Part shown: one piece after another, positions 12,488 to 24,614 of the stretch
Numbering within the stretch: position 1 is the first letter of the stretch
Layout: each line of letters opens with the position of its first letter
Source: Apricaphanius iberus
Lineage: Eukaryota; Chordata; Actinopteri; Cyprinodontiformes; Aphaniidae
NCBI GenBank assembly: GCA_028564705.1
Contig: JAPXFQ010000178.1
Span: forward strand, 1-64,000
Reading direction: 5' to 3'
Length of the DNA stretch: 64,000 nt
The notes under the pieces: model-generated
Told to the model about the DNA's origin: nothing
Database searches by the model: none
Seen by the model: the letters and a program-made list of their open reading frames with translations, nothing else
Made by a program: the position numbers and the translations under genes

Positions 12488-12823
12488 GATGTGGGCCACT
12501 TAAAGTCCAACCTTCAAAAAACGTGTGTGTCTTATCCTGCTACTCTCAGATATCCTAATACAAGTCAGCACGTGCAGCTTGAGAATCCTCAGGAATCTCC
12601 GAACACAAACCAAGCATCAGCAAAGCAGGATTTTACTGACACTTGCAAACAGTATCCATGCAGAGGGAGAGCTAAAACAGCAAGGATGGTCCCCGTACGC
12701 TGCCTCTCACCTAGCAGAAGCAGCCACAAGTCCGAAAAACCAGATCAAGTTTTGGGAGAAAATATCAGTGTTTCACTTTGTCAGAGACTTCTGCAAGAAG
12801 TTCCCTTCAGTGAGCAGCACAAG
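12488..12823 (+). CDS. exon of unrecognised multi-exon gene (exon D)
   Basis: The acceptor is TTTATTTCTTTTAG and the donor AAG/GTAGGA. The exon is 336 nt, exactly 112 codons, phase 0 in and out. The frame starts DVGHLKSNLQKTC and runs through a basic Ser/Arg-rich middle (RCLSPSRSSHKSEKPD) to LCQRLLQEVPFSEQHK. The whole exon is stop-free. The intron before it is about 8-9 kb and holds the Rex3 insertion. A second open frame over the same bases lacks phase compatibility and is treated as a shadow. Confidence 0.62.
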
Positions 12824-13519
12824 GTAGGACTCATAGAATTAACAAACCACTTCCCGCTTTACACCATAATTCCTAGATAGATTTTTTAAATATTATTTTC
12901 CTTTACCATCTTATAATTAACTGAATGGCTGAATAGATGAAATGCTATATCTAATTGCCCCAATTGTGAGTTCCCCCTGCTTGATGTCACATTGTATAGC
13001 TGCAAAAGCCATTGGCCTTTTAGATAAGATTGTGTCAACATCTACATAAAAATGCATCCTTAGTAAGATGCAATACATGTCCATAGAATCAAGTTTGACT
13101 GTATTTTTGTGGAATTATGTCTTAAAGTAAAAGCCTGGCTCTGAACACTTTCAATAGTGCCTGCAGGCCTCAGTTTCCTCTAAAAAATAATGAAAAATGA
13201 ATCCACCTTAAGCTGTGCGTCCTGTATGAAATATCAGACCCAGATGACACAAGAACAGGTGTACGCAGAGCGCGCTCAATCAAGCCTCCAAATGTTTGTC
13301 AGAAGTTTGTGGATGCCACAGTGGAATAAAAAAGATAATTGTTTTATTTCCCCAAATTTTGATTAATAAACCCCCCTCTCCCTACATAACTGTCTTTAAG
13401 GGTGTTGCAGGTGTATTTTTGAACATCCAAACCTTTCTGTATTTCATTAGGATTGTGTATTTTGAGGTGGGAGGAAATTTGAAAATTGCTACAAATAAAA
13501 AATATAATTAAAATAATGT
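12824..13519. other. intron, no gene seen
   Basis: Intronic sequence between exon D and a Tc1 fragment. No supported feature. Confidence 0.4.
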
Positions 13520-13690
13520 AAATTAGAATTCAGCCACCTGTGTTTAATACTTTTTAGAACTATCTTTTGCTGCATATACAGTCTCCTGGGATATGACTCA
13601 ACCAGTTTTTCTCATCTACAGACTGATATTCTTCTTTGTGAAGTAGCTCAAGCCCATTTAGATTGGATGGAGAGCTTAATGGGGCTGAAA
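13520..13690 (-). mobile_element. Tc1/mariner fragment
   Basis: CAGCCACCTGTGTTTAATAC (about 13532) and, further on, TATTCTTCTTTGTGAAGTAG then CTCAAGCCCATTTAGATTGG ATGG resemble the reverse strand of a teleost Tc1 transposase region. Highly degraded. Called from similarity to the known family, not from an ORF. Confidence 0.45.
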
Positions 13691-14447
13691 AATGAATGCT
13701 GCTCTTTTGAGATTTTTATCTGTGGAAAAAAGATTAACATATTAAATTTTTCATCTGCTTCACAGTTATGAACTATATTGTACAAATCTGTCATAGAAAA
13801 TCTTAATAAAACACAATCATGTTTGTAGTTGTGAGGTCACTTATTGTGCAAAAATCTAAAGTGTGTTAATACTCTTGTAAGGTACTGTTCCTACAGTACT
13901 GTGTGATCACTGTTAGTTCAGAAAGCTAAAGAGGTTACTAAAAATGTTTTTCAGGAATAAACTATACAGGAATGATTGAGGAAGTGCCTTGCTTATTTCG
14001 AAGGCTTCTAGGATCTGTAAGGAGTCAATCGAAGAGATCTCAAGGCCTGAAGCAAGCTCTGTCACAAAGCTGTTGTTTTTTGCATGTGCACAACTATTTG
14101 CTGAGTGATATCACAGCACCCTTCATCAGTGCAGCTTCTCACTGCTGATTTGTGCCAACTCCAGTAAGCAGCACACAGTGAAGGCTTTGAATGAAATGTT
14201 GTCAGAGAAATATGACAAGGGGTTTGTTTCCTCTCCTGTAGCTTCGGTGTATTGGCTACCATTGATTCAACACTAGGGTCCCTTACACTTTGTCTGACAA
14301 ATCAAGTTACCATAGAACTCTCCTAAATCAATAGATACACTGTTTAAAGAGGGTCAAAACAACAGAGAAAGTCCAACACTATCATAATGTCTGCTTGGCA
14401 TCATTGCTGCAGTTAAGCTATTTTCTCCCATGTTGGCTGCAAAGAAT

Positions 14448-14573
14448 ACAGAGCCTACAGATATATATATTCATACACCTTGAAAATTTTTCCAGTTTTT
14501 CACATTACAATCACAAACATAAATGTTTTTATTATTGTAATAACAATACTACTACTACTACTACTACTACTAC

Positions 14574-14613
<40 letters not shown>

Positions 14614-15440
14614 CAGCACAAAATGGCCAATAATTGTATAATGGAAGGAAAATGAAACCAAGAACCTTATCTTGTCTTTACCCTTATATCCCTAAATAAA
14701 ATCCTGGTCAGTTAGTTACCTGCTTAGTAACTAAAATGTAATTTAATGCATAAAACTGCTCTGTGTAGGCATCATGGGTTTGTAAGAGAGCATTAGTGAA
14801 CAAACAGCTGAGGTGTGAGAATTAGTTGAAAAGATAGCTACTACTACCACACCCCACACATCTGGCCTTTATGTAAGAGTGGCCAAAAATAAAGCCTTGG
14901 TTAAAAAAAAAAAAAGAAAAAGAACAAAAAAAAAGGTGGTCATTTTTAAAGTTTGCTAGAAGTCATGTAGGGGGACACAAACATTTATGCATCCAAGAAA
15001 GTGATTTGGTCAGCCAAAATCAAATTAAACCTTTCGTTCTACATTAAAGGTGCAGTGTAGCACAAAACTAACACCCTAAAAACATCATTCATAATGGGAC
15101 ATAGTGGCGGCAGCATCATGCTTTGGGGAAGCTATTTTTTAAGAGGGTCAGAGAAGCTTGTCAGTGTTCATAGAAAGACGAATGGAGCTAATTACATAGC
15201 TATAAACGAGTTGAGAAAGCCGATGCATGTTTTAGAATGACCTAGTTTAGGTCAGAACCTAAATCCAATTGGGAGTCTATAGTAGGAGTTAAAAATTGTT
15301 GTTCATAGAGACACTGCATCAAATCTGGTTGGCAGGTATATAATTGAATGCCACATTCTTTAGTTTTTATTTGCAAACCATACATTTAATGTTATTGAAA
15401 TGTGACAAATTCCAGGGGTATGTAACATATTTCCAGCACT
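14448..15440 (+). mobile_element. decayed Tc1/mariner element (second copy)
   Basis: The left end carries TTCATACACCTTGAAAATTT and TTTTTCACATTACAATCAC. The middle has GGCGGCAGCATCATGCTTTG (about 15108) and AACCTAAATCCAATTGGGAG (about 15256), the expected transposase blocks in order. The right end has GAAATGTGACAAATTCCAGG (about 15398), inverted relative to the left. It belongs to the same broad family as the relic at 2149. No ORF survives, and a microsatellite has expanded inside it. Confidence 0.7.
14547..14613. repeat. compound (ACT)n(AAT)n microsatellite
   Basis: About nine ACT units run straight into about thirteen AAT units, inside the Tc1 relic. The apparent Thr/Asn-repeat ORF across it is not a gene. 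Confidence 0.95.
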
Positions 15441-15537
15441 AATTGTAGCATCTATGAATATTGTGTGTGGTTTTTGAAAAACAAAATGGATGGCTTCCAA
15501 ATAAATTATCTCTCTTTTATGGGCAATAAATTTAAAG

Positions 15538-15777
15538 GAAGAAGAAAATGAGATGCCGAAGACTACTGAGTCGAGTAATTATGTCACACAACTGCATGCC
15601 AGTACAAGGATGTGTAAAGACGAAGATGTGGAGCTCCGAATGTTGGCAAGCCTGAAAAGACAGCAGGACGAAGATGAATGTAGGGCTCCCGCCCTCAGTG
15701 CATCTCAAATCCACCAGTGTGATGTCAGCATCAGCCTGAGCAGTGACGACGCCTCAGCCTGGACCCACATCTCACAA
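15538..15777 (+). CDS. exon of unrecognised multi-exon gene (exon E)
   Basis: Exactly 80 codons, phase 0 on both sides, between TTTAAAG and CAA/GTATGC. It begins with an acidic run (EEENEMPKTTESS), continues VELRMLASLKRQQDEDE, and ends SISLSSDDASAWTHISQ. The acidic patches, heptad-like Leu spacing and Ser-rich tail suggest a mix of short helix and disorder. The acceptor polypyrimidine tract is weak, so the start could shift by a few codons. Protein family not recognised. Confidence 0.62.
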
Positions 15778-16740
15778 GTATGCGCTATCACGCCCTGATA
15801 CTTTCCATCAGTTCTCGTTAACTCCTTCGTAACAAACCCTGTTCAGCAGAGTGATGTACTCATTAGTAGGTTGTCCTTCTGTCTGAAATATTTCCTTTGA
15901 CCCTGGTTGACCCTCACTCTTGCTAATTTCCATTTCAAGCCTCAACATATGCCGCCCTGAAGTGCAAATGCATCTTCTTCTCTGCATTTCTTTCTGCATT
16001 ACAAAGGATTGAAAAGATAGCAGCACATTTATTGGGGTTTTCCTGCTTTAAAGAGTACTCTAGCATCATATGCACCGCACCCTCAGTAACTGAAAATTAT
16101 TTAGGTCATTTGAAATGATCCCCCAGAAGTCTTTACAGAATTCAAAGATAGTGCAGTTTGCTCTTGGCTATTGAAGGTCATTATATTTTGCTCCATTAGC
16201 ATATGCACAACTCTTTTATGAAGACAGAACACTGCTGGCTTCACTGTAGTATCCCCTGAGAATAAAAATCATCACAAATGCTCAGGTTCTGGGGCTGTTA
16301 GTGACTCTATACATGCAGGTTTCTTTTAAAGTACTGGGATTCAACCTGCACATAAACATGAGTGGTATCAAAGGAATTTCCATCTTGTGGTTTGGTTTGA
16401 GGACACACAGATATGGTCACCATAAAAAAAAGAAAAGAAAAGAAAAGTTTCTCAAACCAATAGCACATGCAATTTTTACTGAAGGACTGAGTGAGATTTA
16501 CTAAAGTGATTTCTATTCAGCTGCACTGTTTAAGAGAGTTAATATGCACAGTATGACAACAGCACCACCAACAGTATATAATGAAAATGCTGTTAAATAA
16601 AAAGAAAATACAAAGACAGAACTACATATTGTGAGAGCAGATATAGTTTAGGAGACAATGTAGCAAATAAAACTTGAAGTGATGCATTTAGAACCAGAAG
16701 ATCATCATGAAACCTTAATAGAAAAGGCAGGCACTCACAG
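15778..16740. other. intron, no gene seen
   Basis: No feature I can support beyond a short (AAAAG)n-like tract near 16424-16447. Confidence 0.4.
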
Positions 16741-16842
16741 GAAATGACAAGCCATTTCTTGTCCCTGGATGCTGTGATTTCAGTGATTCCCAACGCTGTC
16801 ATTCGTACCATTGTTGCTAGTTTCCCTGCTTCAGCAGCCACT
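16741..16842 (+). CDS. exon of unrecognised gene (exon F), strand not certain
   Basis: On the plus strand CACTCACAG precedes a 102-nt phase 0/0 exon reading EMTSHFLSLDAVISVIPNAV then IRTIVASFPASAAT, followed by GTAAGA. This joins exon E in frame. The same interval is also open on the minus strand, with a good acceptor (GTCTGGGCTCTTACAG) and a GTGAGT donor. Continuity with exons A-E favours the plus strand; the better minus-strand splice sites argue the other way. Either way the segment looks like a real exon. Confidence 0.45.
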
Positions 16843-17783
16843 GTAAGAGCCCAGACAGAAGTTCTCCCCCGGGCGATTCTGTGCGAGGCTTGCATTACTA
16901 GCAGTCTACTTGTAGATTAAGCAGTTGTGTGAAATTAGGTGTCACATTTACATGTGGTCTCAGACTTTAGAGGTAAGATATTTTTTTCTTTTCTTTTGGG
17001 GGGTGGGGGGTGAGGGCAAAAAAGTCCTACACTGCCTTACAGATGTATTGAAGGGTTTCCCTATTTTATCGGGACTTAGAGCTGTGCTTAGTCAGAAGAC
17101 CATGTAAAAAAAAAAAGACTGGTTCTCTGTTTTTATTATTTTAAAGCCCTTTTGTTGCCTCAGTTAAACGGAAAGAAAATAAGGTGACATGATGATGTGT
17201 ATTTTTCTCATTGTGTTACAAGCAGAGTATTAGAATTCAGCACTATTTTCAAATATTGAACCCTTTTTATTATTTTGAAACCACCATGCTGCCTCAGTTA
17301 CACTAAAAGCTGAAACTCCACAGTTATAGGCCTCTTAGCTAGACTACAAATTTTGACAAACCGTACCAGTAGCAAAAGCTTTTGCTCTACAGGTTGGTCT
17401 AGCCAGGCTACATTGTAGCCTTAGCAAGTCTACCATTGGTTCGGCTAAGTGTAGGCCTGGTCAAACACAGCGCTTTATGTTTGTAGAGATGATGGGTGGG
17501 CTAACCCCAGGGGGAGTCTAAGTCAAGCCCTTCTACATCTGGTCCATGGGTCCCCTACTGTCAAAAAAATTAGTATGTGAGTCAGATAGACCGACAAAAG
17601 TTATTTCCTGATCCTGTTTGAAAAGTGCCATGGATTTACATATGATGTCTGAATTTTAAAGACATGTTTTCATGCAAAGAAAACATTCATTTTTAACCAA
17701 TGGCAAAAGTTACTTTAGGTTTGAGTAAAAACCTGAGGTGAACAAGAGTCTTGAGTTTAGCAAGCTTTACATCCTGCTTCCAG

Positions 17784-17914
17784 GGCGAAGGAAAGAACAT
17801 AAATGAGGAAAAAACCACCATAAATCTGGCCATGTGGAAAGTGACAGCTACGCTGAGAGAGAAATAGTCCTTAGAGAGAAAGTCAGCATGCTGGACAAGC
17901 TCTACAAGGTCTCG
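17784..17914 (+). pseudogene. possible exon G, terminal or frameshifted
   Basis: A good acceptor (CATCCTGCTTCCAG) opens a phase-0 reading GEGKNINEEKTTINLAMWK then VTATLREK, ending in a TAG at 17865. Downstream in another frame the sequence reads EREIVLREKVSMLDKLYKVS up to a GTGAGT donor at 17915. The 131-nt span is two bases over a whole number of codons. The sequence therefore suggests either a true terminal exon, or a coding exon broken by one indel. An AATAAA lies about 150 nt downstream. Confidence 0.33.
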
Positions 17915-20415
17915 GTGAGTAATTCAAGTGTTAGCCAGTGCTAGCTCTGTGACATCATAAATGCAACTTCTGATTTGTGTTTGTTTTAATTGCTAATTTT
18001 TACTAGCAAATAAATCACAAATCACATGACAAACACTCAAAACGCACAACATTAGCTACCATTTAAACAGAGGTACAGCATATGTGTGATTCATGGCGTA
18101 AAGCAGAGCTTTATTGTTTTTTACGATGATGACAGAGCTTCAGCAAAGCAAAAGAACAAAGATGGTAGTGCCTCAGGAATGGAGCTTATTTAAAGCGCCT
18201 TTGACATCGACTTTGGACGATTTACACTAGGGCTTTTCTTTGAAAGATGAGCAAATATAGGCATTTACGTCTTTTGTTTCACCAGTGTATGATATCCTGC
18301 CCAATTGTCTGATTTCTAGTGCAATTATTGTATCATGTGTTCATTGCTCTGATTGGTCCTAGCGCTGTCCAATTGGGTGCAGAGACAGTTTGAAATACAA
18401 TACAATACAATAGACTATATATTTATATATAAACAGCATAGCTTGCCAGGTTACCACTTGGTTGCTTCTCTGATTAATATGCCGCCTGAAATGCAATTAA
18501 TGCTTGAAAAGTTGACTGAGCCAACGCACACAACACACCGCAGAGACTCTCACGGAGCTCTGACGGACTCAACCATAGACTTTACATGTAATCTTACTCA
18601 ACGCTGCCGTTTGGGGTGGTGTGAGCGCAGCATTAGGAATTGTGCAATTCTGCAATACTATTCTCATTTTCAAACAATAAACAGCACAGTGCTCTGTGAG
18701 ATTCACAAAGCTTTGGATAGTTTATAACGTAACTCTGCTTTAAACTTCTCCTGAACTTTGTCACTGACCTGACTGCTGTGTTATGCTAACATTCTTTAAT
18801 AACCTTCAAGGTTGTCACAGAAATATTGGATTCATAAAGACTAAATTAGAGATACATAGACTATTCACTAAACATGTGATTTCTAAACACAGTGGTTTAC
18901 CCTGCAATTTATTTGAAAATCATCTGAATACGTTTGCAGTTGTCTTGACAATAATAACAAAAGATGAAAGTTTAGTTCAAGCAGAACCCGAATAAATACA
19001 CAAATACATATTTTAAAAAAAACCCACATACAAATAATTGTAGTATTTTATTTTGAAAATATATGTTTTTCCTTGCACCAAAAAAACCCATTTGTAAAGC
19101 TTTATGACAGTTACTGTGAAGAATTTACATGGTTGAGGCCTGTGAATAGACCCCGGTATTTTAAATGTCGCAAAAGAGCTCAGACAGCTTCGTCCAGTCA
19201 GTTCATCAAAAGAGCTTTTTTACATGTCAGCGTTGACTAAGAAGCTTGCACCTGCCACAATAAAAGCTCAAGAATCACTCGTTACACAGTGTCCTGATAA
19301 TCTTTTCCAACAAATAGTGCATACTCTTGTTTGTTATAAAAGAAAAAAAAACATCTTTCTGACCAACCCTGCCAAAACAACTCAAAACAGACGTAATCCT
19401 ACTGCTCAGTTTTGTGTTTGATTGGTTGACTTTTTATGTTTATAGCTGGCTGCCTGAGAAGTAGCAACAGTGATGACATCAGCGCCTTTTAAAAAACTTC
19501 ACATATTTTTTTTTTTTTACCTAAAGCACTTGGATCAGCTTGACAGAATAAAGGGAGAGGAAGCCCTAAAACAGCTTGGCACAGCACTTTTCCTATAGGA
19601 GGTCGCATGCAGCTACAAATATTTTCTCATCATTGGGAGGAATAGATAAAAGATTCCAGTGTTTCAATGCAACACTGTGGATTATAGCACTTAATATAGA
19701 TGTTACACACAGTAGCCTAACCCTAATGTAACCTCTGTGCTAAAAATGTCCTACCTAATGCAAAATTTTTAACACGACAGTCTCACCACATTGATATTTA
19801 ATTTTGGTTATAAGTTTTACGACAACTTAAATTCCTAATATAAATGTTAATGTATAAAGCTACATATCCATTAGTGATACGTGATTTTTTTTTCCTGTTT
19901 GAAAGAGGTAGCCCTATGCGGGATATTTTTCCAGCTTAATTTAAGAAGGAGGTGGAGCATACCTCGGCAGTTTAGAAGTCCATTGCAAGGCCATCACAGC
20001 AACCTGAAACCCACTTGTGTGTGCTCACACCCTGTTCAGAATCAGTTATTAACCTAACATGCTTGGTTTTGGATTTGGGTTGTAGCTGTAGGCCTCTGAG
20101 AAAAGCCCACACGGCAAACAAAAACACAGACCAATCAGATCAAATCTTCATCTGTCCTCCTGAAGGGAAAACGTGTTAACTACAGCATATTAAGAAGACC
20201 ACAATTCAAAACGTTTTGAATTGTAACCTTAAAATACTTTACATTAATAAATGAATCGAGATTTGGGGATTTATTTCAACTGAACTTAATGAAATGTTCA
20301 AAATAAATCAAACAAACAAAAATAATTTGTCAAAACCTGCAAATAGCTTTCAGAACTGTATATATTACAGAGAATTTGCAAATAAAGTTAAATTTTTCAA
20401 ACCTGAAAGTGAAGT
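17915..20415. other. intergenic or intronic stretch, no gene seen
   Basis: An ATACAATACAATACAATA simple repeat sits near 18395. The short plus-strand ORFs (18353-18727, 18783-18995, 19224-19421) lack splice context and any familiar motif. The end of the 5' gene, if exon G is not terminal, could lie here, but I cannot place it. Confidence 0.4.
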
Positions 20416-21001
20416 GAATAATTCAATTCAATTCAGTTTATTTATATAGCGCCATTTCACAACAGATGTCATCTCAAGGCACTTTACAAAAAGAGTTATT
20501 ACAATACAATGTTAAGTGTAGAAATTACAGAACCACAGAAGATTGCGTCGTGGAATTCTCAGCAATCCCTCATACTGAGCAAGCATGCAGCGACAGTGGG
20601 AAGGAAAAACTCCCTTTTAACAGGAAGAAACCTCCGGCAGAACCAGGCTCAGCACAAGCGGTTATCTGCCGCGACCGTCTGTGGCTTGGAGAATACATAA
20701 CAGAGACACAGAAAGAGCAATAGAACTGATGCAGCAGAAGTTTGTTGCAGGACGTGGAGAATTTTCCGTCACTGCAATGCCATCTTAGTCAGGGTCGTCA
20801 AGCAGGGCTAATCCGGAGCACCTACTATAATAGAAAACAGGTTAGTGCTTGAATTGACAGCACATCATGCAGTTGGGGAGAAGTAGGAGAGAAAGTAGGA
20901 ACAGACCCTAATAATGTCCTCCAACAGCCTAGCCTAAAGCAGCATAGCTACTAACATTAACCTGTCTCCTAGCTACTAGGAGACCTGGCTACCAACACTC
21001 T

Positions 21002-21390
21002 GTCTGAGTCCTCCTGACCCGTGGACGGTGTAGGGCCGGTAACGGCCCCCGTCATGCCGGGGTCTTCTCGGAGTCGGGTTGTTTGAGAATGCAGCCCAAA
21101 GTGGGTGGTAAACTCCATCTAAGGCTAAATACCGGCACGAGACCGATAGTCGACAACTATCTTAAGGAAAAATAGACAGAACTGAGAGGACAGAGTTGAA
21201 GAGGGCGAGAAACGTTTAAGAGATAAACGGGTGGGGTCCGCACAGTCTGCCCGGGGGATTCAACCCGGCAGGTAATGGGCGGCCGCACTGTGCGGGAGGA
21301 TCCCCTTGAGGGACCTCTCTCCGGCGCAGGCTGGCCCCTGTGGGGCACATTTCTTCCGCGGCGGTAAGCCGCGACCGGCTCCGGATCTTT
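21002..21390. other. GC-rich 389-bp segment in the L2 3' UTR
   Basis: Copy 1 reads ACCAACACTCT, then about 389 bases rich in CG and GGCCGG-type words, then TACCTGGCTTACATT. Copy 2 goes directly from ACCAACACTCT to CTACCTGGCTTACATT at 56410. The segment has no ORF on the element's coding strand and no recognised family. It may be an insertion into copy 1 or a deletion from copy 2. Confidence 0.6.
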
Positions 21391-21538
21391 ACCTGGCTTA
21401 CATTAATCTATCTCTACCTAGCTACTCTACCTCTTCCTATCTCTTCCTAACTTTTGACACTCTGCCTGACTACTAACATTAACCTGTCTCTTCCTATCTA
21501 CCTGTCTGACCTGACTCTAACTACCTATAAACATATCT

Positions 21539-24374
21539 CTAACTGTAAGCTTTGTCAAAGAGGAAAGTTTTTAGCCTAGTTTTAAAGATAGACAAATTGT
21601 CTGCTTCACGAACCAACCCTGGGAGCCGGTTCCATAGGAGGGGAGCCTGATAGCTGAAAGATCTGCCACCCATTCTACTTTTAGAAATCCTAGGAACTAC
21701 CAGTAAACCTGCAGTCTGAGAGCGAAGGTCTCTGTTAGGAACATATGGAACAATCAGGTCTCTTATGTATGATGGAGCTAGATTATTAAGGGCTTTATAT
21801 GTCAGAAGGAGGATCTTGAATTCTATTCTAGATTTTACTGGGAGCCAGTGAAGAGAAGCTAAAACAGGGGAAATGTGATCTCTTCTTTTAATATTCATCA
21901 GAATCCTAGCAGCAGCATTTTGAACTAACTGTAGACTTTTAATTGTATTCTGTGGACTACCTGATAATAGACAGTTACAGTAATCCAGCCTTGAAGTAAC
22001 AAATGCATGGACTAGTTTTTCAGCATCAGTCCTGGACAGGATGGTTCTAATTTTTGCAATATTCCTAAGGTGAAAAAAGGAAATCCTACAGACTTCTTTA
22101 ATGTGAGTTCTAAATGACATATCTTGGTCAAAAATGACACCGAGGTTTTTTGCTTTATTACTGGAGGCTAATTTAATGCCGTCCAGGTGAAGGGGCTGAC
22201 TAAGTAGTTTCTTTTTCAGAGCTTCTGGTCCAAAGACGACAACTTCTGTTTTATCAGAATTTAGAAGCAAGAAGTTTAGAGTCATCCAAGTTTTTATGTC
22301 TTCCAGACATGCCTGTAGTCTACCTAACTGATTGGATTCATCAGGATTTATGGATAGATATAGCTGTGTATCATCTGCGTAACTATGGAATTTTATCCCA
22401 TGCTGCCTAATTATTTTACCAATAGGAAGCATATATATAGTAAAGAGAATCGGCCCAAGCACTGAACCCTGTGGTACTCCGCAAGTAACTATTGAGGTTG
22501 AGGAAGATCTATTGTTTACCTGAACAAACTGAAATCTGTTAGACAAATAAGATTTAAACCAACCTAGTGCTGTTCCTATTATACCGACACTTTGAAGCCT
22601 TTCTATGAGAATATTGTGATCAACAGTGTCAAAGGCCAGCACTGAGATCTAACAGAACCAGAATGGTCACCAGTCCATTGTCTGAGGCTATGAGAATATC
22701 ATTAGTAACCTTCACCAGAGCTGTTTCAGTGCTGTGATGAGCTCTAAAGCCTGACTGAAACTTCTCAAACAGCTCATTATTGTTTAAATGCTCACATATC
22801 TGGTGTGCAACTATTTTCTCAAGAATTTTAGATAAGAAGGGAAGATTAGATATCGGTCTATAGTTAATTAAGTCGTTTTGATCAAGAGAGGGTTTCTTAA
22901 GTAGAGGTTTAATTACAGCAATCTTAAACTCCTGTGGTACATATCCATTGACTAAGGATAGATTCATTATATTTAAAATTGGAGCAGCGATCAGAGGGAA
23001 AACTTCTTTTAAGAGTTTAGTTGGGATTGGGTCTAAAACGCAAGTTGAAGGTTTAGATGAAGCTAATAATTTTAGTACATCACAAAGTTCGGCTGCATTA
23101 AAGCAGTTTAAGCATATATTAGGTTCCACCATTTTTGAGGCTGCCTCATTAACTAAGGAGGAAGCAAGCATATTGGGAAGGTTCCCAATTATCTTATTCT
23201 TTATGGAGTCTATTTTATTTATAAAGAATTGCATGAAGTCGTCACTGCTTAGAGCTTGGGGAATGGTTGGCTCGATAGAGCTATGATCCTGTGTGAGTTT
23301 GGCAACTGTATTAAAAAGAAACCTAGGATTATTTTTATTCTCCTCGATTAAAGATGAATAATATGCTGTTCTAGCTGTGTGAAGGCTCTTTTTATATAGC
23401 AATAAACTATTTTTCCATATTAAAAAGGAATCATGTAAATGCGTGGAGCGCCATTTTCTCTCTAGTTTTCTAACATTCTGCTTTAGGGTACGTAGCTCTA
23501 AATTAAACCAGGGAGTTAATCTTCTATGGCTAGCCACCTTCCTTTTCAAGGGGGCAACTTTGTCTATTGCCCGACGCAGGGAGGAATTAACGCTATGAAC
23601 TAAAATGTCAAGTTGTGAGGGGTCACGAGTTAAATCACTGTTTTCTGTTCTGCATTTATAAACTGAGGAAATTAAAGTTGGAAGAGCTTCTTTAAAATTT
23701 GCTACAGCGTTGTCTGATAACGTTCTGGTATAATGAAGTTTTCTTTCAGGTTTGATATGATCCATTAGAGTAAGTTTAAAAGTGATAAGGAAATGATCAG
23801 ACAGGATAGGGTTATGTGGAAAGACTGTTATTTCTTCACAGTCAATGCCATAAGTCAGCACAAGATCTAAAGTGTGGTGACAAGAATGTGTTGGTCCCTG
23901 CACATTTTGAGTAAAGCCTATTGAGTCTAGGATAGTGTTAAAAGCTGTATTTAGACTATCACTTTCATTATCAACATGAATATTGAAGTCTCCGACTATA
24001 ATGACTTTATCAGTGTTTAAAACTAAGTCAGATAGAAAATCTGAAATCTGATCTAAAAATTGAGAATAAGGTCCTGGTGGACGATATAAGACCACAAACA
24101 AAAGTGGCTTTACTGCTTTGTTATGTGTATGAGGAAAGCTAAAAACTAGATGCTCAAAGGAACTGTAATTATTATTTTTTTGGAGATTAATTAGTAAATC
24201 GGAATGAAAGATAGTTGCTACTCCACCTCCTCGACCAGTACTTCGAGGGACACTAAAGTTTAAGTAGCTAGGGGGAGTTGACTCATTTATTGTGACATGG
24301 TCCTCTTCCTGCAACCATGTCTCTGCAAGACAAAACAAATCAATATTATTTTCACAAATTAAGTCATTTACCAA
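21539..24374 (-). pseudogene. L2 LINE ORF2 (endonuclease + reverse transcriptase), one frameshift
   Basis: Two open pieces, 24374-22629 (581 residues) and 22642-21539 (367 residues), form a roughly 945-residue ORF2. The first has the apurinic-like endonuclease: [19 protein letters not shown] (about residue 130), [10 protein letters not shown] and LSDHFLI. It continues into the reverse transcriptase with [19 protein letters not shown] and the FQSGFR block. The second carries GVPQGSVLGPILFTIYM and the catalytic FHSYADDTQLYLS. Compared with copy 2, this copy has one extra base near 22633, in the codon run for [13 protein letters not shown], which is the sole visible break. The start may lie upstream of 24374, since the frame stays open there ([12 protein letters not shown]). 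Without that indel it would look retrotransposition-competent. Confidence 0.85.
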
Positions 24375-24614
24375 GAGTGTTTTTGAGGGGAGAGATCTTA
24401 TGTTTAGTAAACCACATTTAATTGATTTGTTTTTATGTTCAGTCCGAGTTTTATTTATCTTTATGAGATTTTTATACTTTGCTCTAGTAGCATTAACTTT
24501 TAATTCATTAGTTTTGGGTAGTGGACGGGAAACTATCTCTATAGGGTAGTGGGTGGGTGGCAGTCCCTGTTCCTTGACCTGGACTCTGGGTTCCCTGAGC
24601 TGGACTCTGGGTTG

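Noticed and set aside
12525..12827. Second open frame over exon D
   Set aside because: It cannot be entered in phase from exon C at the AG acceptor at 12487, and its composition is less protein-like than the phase-0 frame.
14395..14655. Plus-strand ORF with long Thr and Asn runs
   Set aside because: It is the translation of the (ACT)n(AAT)n microsatellite inside a Tc1 relic.
22948..23286. Plus-strand ORF antisense to L2 ORF2 (and similar at 24789-25262, 57979-58227, 59725-60236)
   Set aside because: These are shadow frames of LINE ORFs and repeat in the same places in both copies because the LINE sequence repeats.
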